DNA from: Streptomyces sp. ML-6
GTDB taxonomy: Bacteria > Actinomycetota > Actinomycetes > Streptomycetales > Streptomycetaceae
NCBI RefSeq assembly: GCF_030116705.1
Contig: NZ_JAOTIK010000001.1
Location: 6,910,501 to 6,974,500 of the forward strand
Direction: 5' to 3'
DNA: 64,000 nt
Shown here: positions 60,005 to 64,000 of the stretch, one piece after another
Numbering within the stretch: the first letter of the stretch is position 1
Layout of the letters: every line of letters starts with the position of its first letter
Notes under the pieces: model-generated
Database searches by the model: none
What the model was told of the DNA's origin: nothing
What the model saw: the letters and a program-made list of their open reading frames with translations, nothing else
Made by a program: the position numbers and the translations under genes

Positions 60005-62287
60005 TCAGTTCTCCCGGGTCGCTTCGGCCGGGGCCGCGCCCCCCTCCGCCCCGGCCGGGGCGGACGCCTCCGCCACCGCGTCATCCCCCTCGGCCCGCGC
60101 CCCGTCCGCCCCGGTGGCCAGGCGCAGTTGCTCCTCCTCGACGATGCGCCGGGCCAGCGCCCCGTCCGACACGTCCACGGCGTCCGGCATCGTCTCGGCG
60201 ACATCGCTGCGCCGGGCGTACAGGTCGAACAGCTGTTCCTTGCGGGCCAGGATCTCCAGCATCCGTTCGTCGACGCTGTCGGTCGCCAGGAGCCGGTGCA
60301 CCCGGACGGTCCGTATCTGCCCCATCCGGTGGGCGCGGGCCACCGCCTGGTGCTCCATGGTCGGTTTGATCTGCGGTTCGCAGAGGATGACCACCGACGC
60401 CGCCTGCATGTTCAGCCCGACCCCGCCGGCCTGGATCTGGCTCAGCAGCACGGCATGGCCGTCCACGGCGGCGAAGTCGTCGATCAGCCCCTGCCGCCGG
60501 GCGGCCGGAACGTTTCCCGTCAACGGGCCGAACACCCGGGAATCCAGGGCCTGTCCGACGGTGAGGAGCACCTCGCGGAAGTACGAGAACACCACCACCT
60601 TGAGCCCGTTGTCGGCGGCTTCGGCCACCAGCTCGCGCAACCGGTTCAGCTTCGCCGACGTGGCGGGCCGGGCGTACGCCGCCCGGCGCATCCGCATGAA
60701 CTGCCCGGCGCCCACGGCCTCCCGGTAGGCGGCGAGGTCGTCCGGGCTGAACTCCTCCCACTCGTCGACCTGCACCACCGCCGGGAGTTCGGCCAGCACG
60801 TCCTCCTGGTTGCGCCGCAGATAGGCCGGGGCGACCGCCCTGCGGAACGCGAGCGAACCGGCCGCCCCGTGGGTGGTGTGGATCGAGGGCGCCAGTTCGG
60901 GCTGGAGGTGGCGGACGAGGCTGCGGAACTCCTCGACCCGGTTCTCCATGGGCGTACCGGTCAGGAACAGCACCCGGTCGGTGCGCTGCGTCCAGCCGGA
61001 GACCGCCCGGGAGCGCCGGGTCTCGGGATTCTTGACGTAATGGGCCTCGTCGACCACCAGCATCCCGGGCCGTATGCCGCAGTCCCGGGCGTCCGGCAGG
61101 GTGTGCAGGGCGTCGAACGTGGTGAGCGCGACCCCGCCTGTGCGGCGCCACTCGTCGAAGGCGCCCTGCCGCTCGGGGCCGTGCACCGGCAGGGCGGGCA
61201 GGGTGGAACGGGCCCGGACCTCACGCGCCCAGTTGATCAGCACGCTCGCCGGGCAGACCACCAGGAAGTGCGTCTCGCCCCGCGCTGAGAGGTGCGCGAG
61301 CGCGGCGATGGCCTGGACGGTCTTCCCCAGCCCCATCTCGTCACCGATGATCACCCGCTTCTGCGTGAGCGCGAACCGGGCGCCGAACGACTGGTAACCG
61401 CGCAGGGAGACCCGCAGCCGGGCGTCGTCCAGCCGCAGATCGCGCACCCGGTCCGCCATCGCGGACGGGAGGAACCCCTCGGCCGCGTCCCGGTCGGGCC
61501 CGGTGCCCGACAGCTCGGCGATCAGGCCGTAGTACTCGGCGGACCGCAGCTCGAAGTCCACCCACGCCGCGACGTCCGACTCCGCCTCCCGCAGCAGATC
61601 CACCGAGACCTGCCCGAACAGCGCCGGGAGCTCGCGCCCGGCCGCCTCGGCGACGACCTCCTGCACCCCGCTCACGGCCGCCATGACCTGGGAACGGGTC
61701 TGCCGCCGGGCGAACAGCATGCGCAGCCGCGCCCCGGCCGGTGCCGCCTCGGCCAGCAGGGGTTCCAGGCGCCCGACGAGCCGGCCCGCCGCGTCCACCG
61801 CGCGGCGGACCGCGGGACCGGCTTCGACCAGCCGGTACAACGCGGTGACCAGCGCGGTCGTGGCCTCGTCCGGGGCGTCCACGTCCAGCCGGACCGTGAC
61901 CGTGTCCCGCACCGCGTGGGCGATCTGCCCGGCGGCGGCCAGGGCCTGGTCGGCGGTCTGCGCACCGACCCCGGGGATCTGGCGCAGCTCGTAGCGGCTC
62001 GCCCCGTGCACCAGACCCACGGTGGTGAGACCGGCCTGCTCGATCGCGCCGATCCGCAGCCTGCCCTCGGTGACGTCCCTGAGCCGGGAGACGGGGATGA
62101 CGGCGAGCTCCTGGCCGACCAGGGAGTCGACCAGTGGATTCAGCGCGGTCCGCACGGCCTCCACGGCGCGGGTGTGGTCGGCGCGCACGGCGCGCGCGGT
62201 CTCCAGCAGCCGCTCGGCCCGCACCAGCAGCTCCCGGGCGACCCTCCCCGTGGGCGCGTCCGCCCCGGTCGGTACGGCCTCTGTCAT
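60005..62287 (-). CDS. SNF2-family DEAD/DEAH-box helicase
   Basis: The ATG at 62287 has AGAGGGA about 7 bases ahead. The 760-residue protein has an N-terminal region of about 300 residues with a helix-hairpin-helix-like RQIPGVGAQTADQALAAA. The SNF2 ATPase core follows: IIGDEMGLGKTVQA (Walker A), VVDEAHYVKNP (DEAH), FLTGTPMEN, SQIQAGGVGLNMQAA and AVARAHRMGQIRTVRVHRL. A low-complexity Ala/Glu tail ends it. Similar proteins in actinobacteria are annotated only as helicases; target unknown. Confidence 0.94.
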   Translation of the reverse strand: MTEAVPTGADAPTGRVARELLVRAERLLETARAVRADHTRAVEAVRTALNPLVDSLVGQELAVIPVSRLRDVTEGRLRIGAIEQAGLTTVGLVHGASRYELRQIPGVGAQTADQALAAAGQIAHAVRDTVTVRLDVDAPDEATTALVTALYRLVEAGPAVRRAVDAAGRLVGRLEPLLAEAAPAGARLRMLFARRQTRSQVMAAVSGVQEVVAEAAGRELPALFGQVSVDLLREAESDVAAWVDFELRSAEYYGLIAELSGTGPDRDAAEGFLPSAMADRVRDLRLDDARLRVSLRGYQSFGARFALTQKRVIIGDEMGLGKTVQAIAALAHLSARGETHFLVVCPASVLINWAREVRARSTLPALPVHGPERQGAFDEWRRTGGVALTTFDALHTLPDARDCGIRPGMLVVDEAHYVKNPETRRSRAVSGWTQRTDRVLFLTGTPMENRVEEFRSLVRHLQPELAPSIHTTHGAAGSLAFRRAVAPAYLRRNQEDVLAELPAVVQVDEWEEFSPDDLAAYREAVGAGQFMRMRRAAYARPATSAKLNRLRELVAEAADNGLKVVVFSYFREVLLTVGQALDSRVFGPLTGNVPAARRQGLIDDFAAVDGHAVLLSQIQAGGVGLNMQAASVVILCEPQIKPTMEHQAVARAHRMGQIRTVRVHRLLATDSVDERMLEILARKEQLFDLYARRSDVAETMPDAVDVSDGALARRIVEEEQLRLATGADGARAEGDDAVAEASAPAGAEGGAAPAEATREN

Positions 62288-62385
62288 GTACGTCCCTCTT
62301 GTCCCCGCGGCCCGGCCGCCGTCCTGCCCGGCACCCGCCCCGGCCGGTTCATATCGTGCCACGCGGTACCGACAGGGCCGCCGGC

Positions 62386-63168
62386 TCAGGGGGCGGGCGG
62401 GCGCCGTTCCGCCGGGGAGAGCAGCAGCACCTCCAGGGCGCGGGCGCAGGAACGGGCCTGCGCCAGGAACCAGCCGGTGCGCCCGGCCGTGATCACGGCC
62501 GGTGTGGCCCGGACCGCCAGGGCGAAGCGGGCGTACCCCGCACCGTCCAGCACCGGAACCGCCAGGGTACGTACCCCGTGGGCCGACTCGCCGTCGTTGA
62601 GGGCGTGGGCATCGGCCCGTACCTTCGCCAACTCCGCCTCCAGCAGTGCGGGTTCGACGATCGTGCGGTCCGTGAAGGCGGGCAGCGGAGGAAGCGAGAA
62701 GGGGCCGCCCTCGCCCGGCCGGGCCCAGGCCAGCAGGACCTTGCCGAGCGCCGTGGAGTGCAGTGGCCTGCGCAGCCCCACCTTCGGGGTGACCGAACCC
62801 CCCGCGACGATCACCGCGTGGGGACCGCTGCGCAGCGCCAGGTCCACCGTGGCGCCGGTGCGCTCGGCGAGATCGCTCAGCTCGGGGGCGGCCAGATGCA
62901 GACCGCGCTGGTGGTACGAGAGCCGGCCCAGCTCGGTCACGGCGGGGCCCAGCCGGTAGCGGGACGTACGGAGGTCCTGCTCCAGGAAGCCCGCGCCGAG
63001 CAGGGTACGGGCCAGCCGGTGTGCGGTGGAGGTGGAGAGGCCGAGACGACGGGCGAGGTCGGAGGCGCTGAGGTCGGGGCCGTTGTCGTGGAAACAGTGC
63101 AGGACGTCCAGGGCGCGCCGGACCGCCTGCGCTCCACCGGGCGCGCGCACTGCCGCGGCCTCGGTCAT
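62386..63168 (-). CDS. IclR family transcriptional regulator
   Basis: The 260-residue regulator has the winged helix SASDLARRLGLSTSTAHRLARTLLGAGFLEQD and the IclR effector domain (VGLRRPLHSTALGKVLLAW, GVRTLAVPVLDGAGYARFALAV). GGAGAG lies 9 bases ahead. It is divergent from the leader peptide and DszB-like gene, which it may control. Confidence 0.92.
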   Translation of the reverse strand: MTEAAAVRAPGGAQAVRRALDVLHCFHDNGPDLSASDLARRLGLSTSTAHRLARTLLGAGFLEQDLRTSRYRLGPAVTELGRLSYHQRGLHLAAPELSDLAERTGATVDLALRSGPHAVIVAGGSVTPKVGLRRPLHSTALGKVLLAWARPGEGGPFSLPPLPAFTDRTIVEPALLEAELAKVRADAHALNDGESAHGVRTLAVPVLDGAGYARFALAVRATPAVITAGRTGWFLAQARSCARALEVLLLSPAERRPPAP

Positions 63169-63367
63169 ATCGGTTCACTCTCCGCTCATGAGGGGGTGGC
63201 AGGGGGTGTCGAGTTGCCACACTACGGGAGCCGGAGCGCCGGGAAACCGGCTGGTGAAACACTGCGTTCACACCGAATCCCACATCATGGGAAGCGAGTT
63301 GTGCGGCGGTCGCGGGGCGTGGCAGTGTGCAGCACGTCAGCACCGACGAGCAGAAGGGAGCAGTGCC
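63169..63367. promoter_or_regulatory. Divergent promoter region with two small dyads
   Basis: This region lies between the IclR gene and the leader peptide. GTGAA (63254-63258)/TTCAC (63267-63271) and TCCCA (63278-63282)/TGGGA (63288-63292) are dyads in the otherwise AT-richer centre. Either may be an IclR operator; the evidence is positional. Confidence 0.4.
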
Positions 63368-63478
63368 ATGGCCGGCCGCCGAACCGCGACCCCCGCCCAC
63401 GCCGCTCCGTCCCTGCTCACCCTGACGCTGCGCCGCCACATCGATCTGGCACGGGTCTCCAGCGCCACCTGTCGCTGA
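63368..63478 (+). CDS. Short leader peptide (RRHIDLARVSSATCR type)
   Basis: AAGGGAG lies 7 bases before the ATG. The 36-residue peptide ends LRRHIDLARVSSATCR. It closely fits the actinobacterial putative leader peptide pattern (RRHVDL-x-R-x-SA-x-CR) found before sulfur-acquisition genes. The single Cys near the end suggests attenuation by cysteine supply. A pyrimidine-rich stretch (63479-63530) follows the stop, and the next gene starts 151 bases on. Confidence 0.75.
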   Translation: MAGRRTATPAHAAPSLLTLTLRRHIDLARVSSATCR

Positions 63479-63629
63479 CCCCCTCGCGTTCCCCTTTTTT
63501 CCTTCGCGTTCTCCCCTTCCCCTCCGTCGCGCCACCGCGCGGCCGGGGCCCTCGGCCGTACCCAGTGCCCACATCCCGGCGTACGGGCCACCACTCATCC
63601 GCTTCGCCGACTTCCGGGAAGACACCCCC

Positions 63630-64000
63630 ATGACGCATGCCGTCCTGCCCAGGACGCTCTGGTTCACCCGCTGCCCCGTCCCCACCGCCACCGGCATCGC
63701 CGCCGACCGGAACTGGCTCGCCGAGGAGTTCGCCCGCGACGGCATCGCGGTGCGCTCCCTCCAGGACGCCGCACCCGGCGCCGACCGGGCCGCCCACTTC
63801 ACCCACGCCCTGCCGGGCCTCTTCCGCGAAGGCGGCAACGTCCCCGCCCTGTGGGCCCGTTCCCGCGGGGAACGGACCCGGCTGATCGGCCTCACCTGGA
63901 TCGAGGAACGGCAGGCCGTGCTCGTCGCGCCCGGCTCCGGCATCCGGGGCACCGAGGCCCTGCGCGGGCTCCGGCTCGCCGTCCCGGCGCACGACATCGC
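63630..64000 (+). CDS. DszB-like/sulfonate ABC substrate-binding-like protein (N-terminal part)
   Basis: The frame is open to the end of the window (123 residues seen). It begins WFTRCPVPTATGIAADRNWLAEEF, then AHFTHALPGLFREGGNVPALWARSRG and LTWIEERQAVLVAPGSGIRG. This is the pattern of DszB, the 2'-hydroxybiphenyl-2-sulfinate desulfinase, and its periplasmic-binding-protein relatives. Cys15 and the His56/Arg66 pair (10 apart, as His60/Arg70 of DszB) could be the catalytic residues. There is no signal peptide, which favours a cytosolic enzyme. With the Cys leader peptide ahead it points to sulfur scavenging. Confidence 0.8.
   Translation, partial: MTHAVLPRTLWFTRCPVPTATGIAADRNWLAEEFARDGIAVRSLQDAAPGADRAAHFTHALPGLFREGGNVPALWARSRGERTRLIGLTWIEERQAVLVAPGSGIRGTEALRGLRLAVPAHDI

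Noticed and set aside
1..64000. tRNA, rRNA, CRISPR arrays, insertion sequences, prophage or att sites
   Set aside because: I looked for cloverleaf arms, regularly spaced direct repeats, transposase motifs and terminal inverted repeats and found none I could support.

Overview
The window is chromosomal DNA of a Streptomyces or a very close relative. The evidence is a GC content near 70 percent with strongly GC-biased third positions, frequent GTG and TTG starts, ATGA and GTGA stop-start overlaps, and hallmark families: a conservon, a WhiJ-type XRE/DUF397 pair, PF04672 methyltransferases, CYP157/CYP154 cytochromes P450 and a full mce locus. Three genes carry the rare TTA codon that in Streptomyces is read by the bldA tRNA: the first P450, cvnC and the PucR regulator. 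I saw no tRNA or rRNA genes, insertion sequences or CRISPR arrays.

Bases 1-7325 hold two PF04672 methyltransferases, a CYP157-CYP154 pair, a strong SAM-IV riboswitch candidate in front of an orphan small gene, a secreted DUF4232 protein and a third P450 of the PtlI (pentalenene oxygenase) type. Bases 7600-13711 (minus strand) hold a two-gene von Willebrand A membrane pair, a degraded FGGY-kinase relic, a DUF3105-DUF305 operon and an odd muconate-cycloisomerase-like lyase. Divergent from the lyase is a FUSC exporter, frameshifted as it stands here, with its MarR regulator; a nested palindrome separates the two units.

Bases 17604-22223 are a conservon: CvnA sensor ATPase, CvnB roadblock protein, CvnC DUF742 protein, CvnD GTPase and a CYP157-type P450. 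Its leader shares a 17-bp element with the CYP157-CYP154 operon 16 kb upstream. After a GH4 glycosidase comes a five-gene, stop-start-overlapped minus-strand operon (34136 to 23815): WGR-DUF4132, MoxR-type AAA ATPase, DUF5682, VWA and SWIM proteins. This is the Streptomyces version of the uncharacterised E. coli yehI/L/M/P/Q set and the best candidate for an undescribed system.

Bases 34556-39807 hold a WhiJ-like cluster (ATP-binding protein divergent from XRE-DUF5753 and DUF397, with a 21-bp palindrome between), a third PF04672 methyltransferase, a YchJ protein and an ATP-grasp protein. A PucR regulator (40020-41234) precedes three secreted-protein genes and the 13-gene mce locus (46427-59808): ATPase, two YrbE permeases, MceA-F, four Mce-associated membrane proteins and a lytic transglycosylase. 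MceE has Ser where the lipobox Cys is expected. The window ends with a SNF2 helicase, an IclR regulator and, divergently, a short Cys-containing leader peptide before a truncated DszB/sulfonate-binding-like gene.
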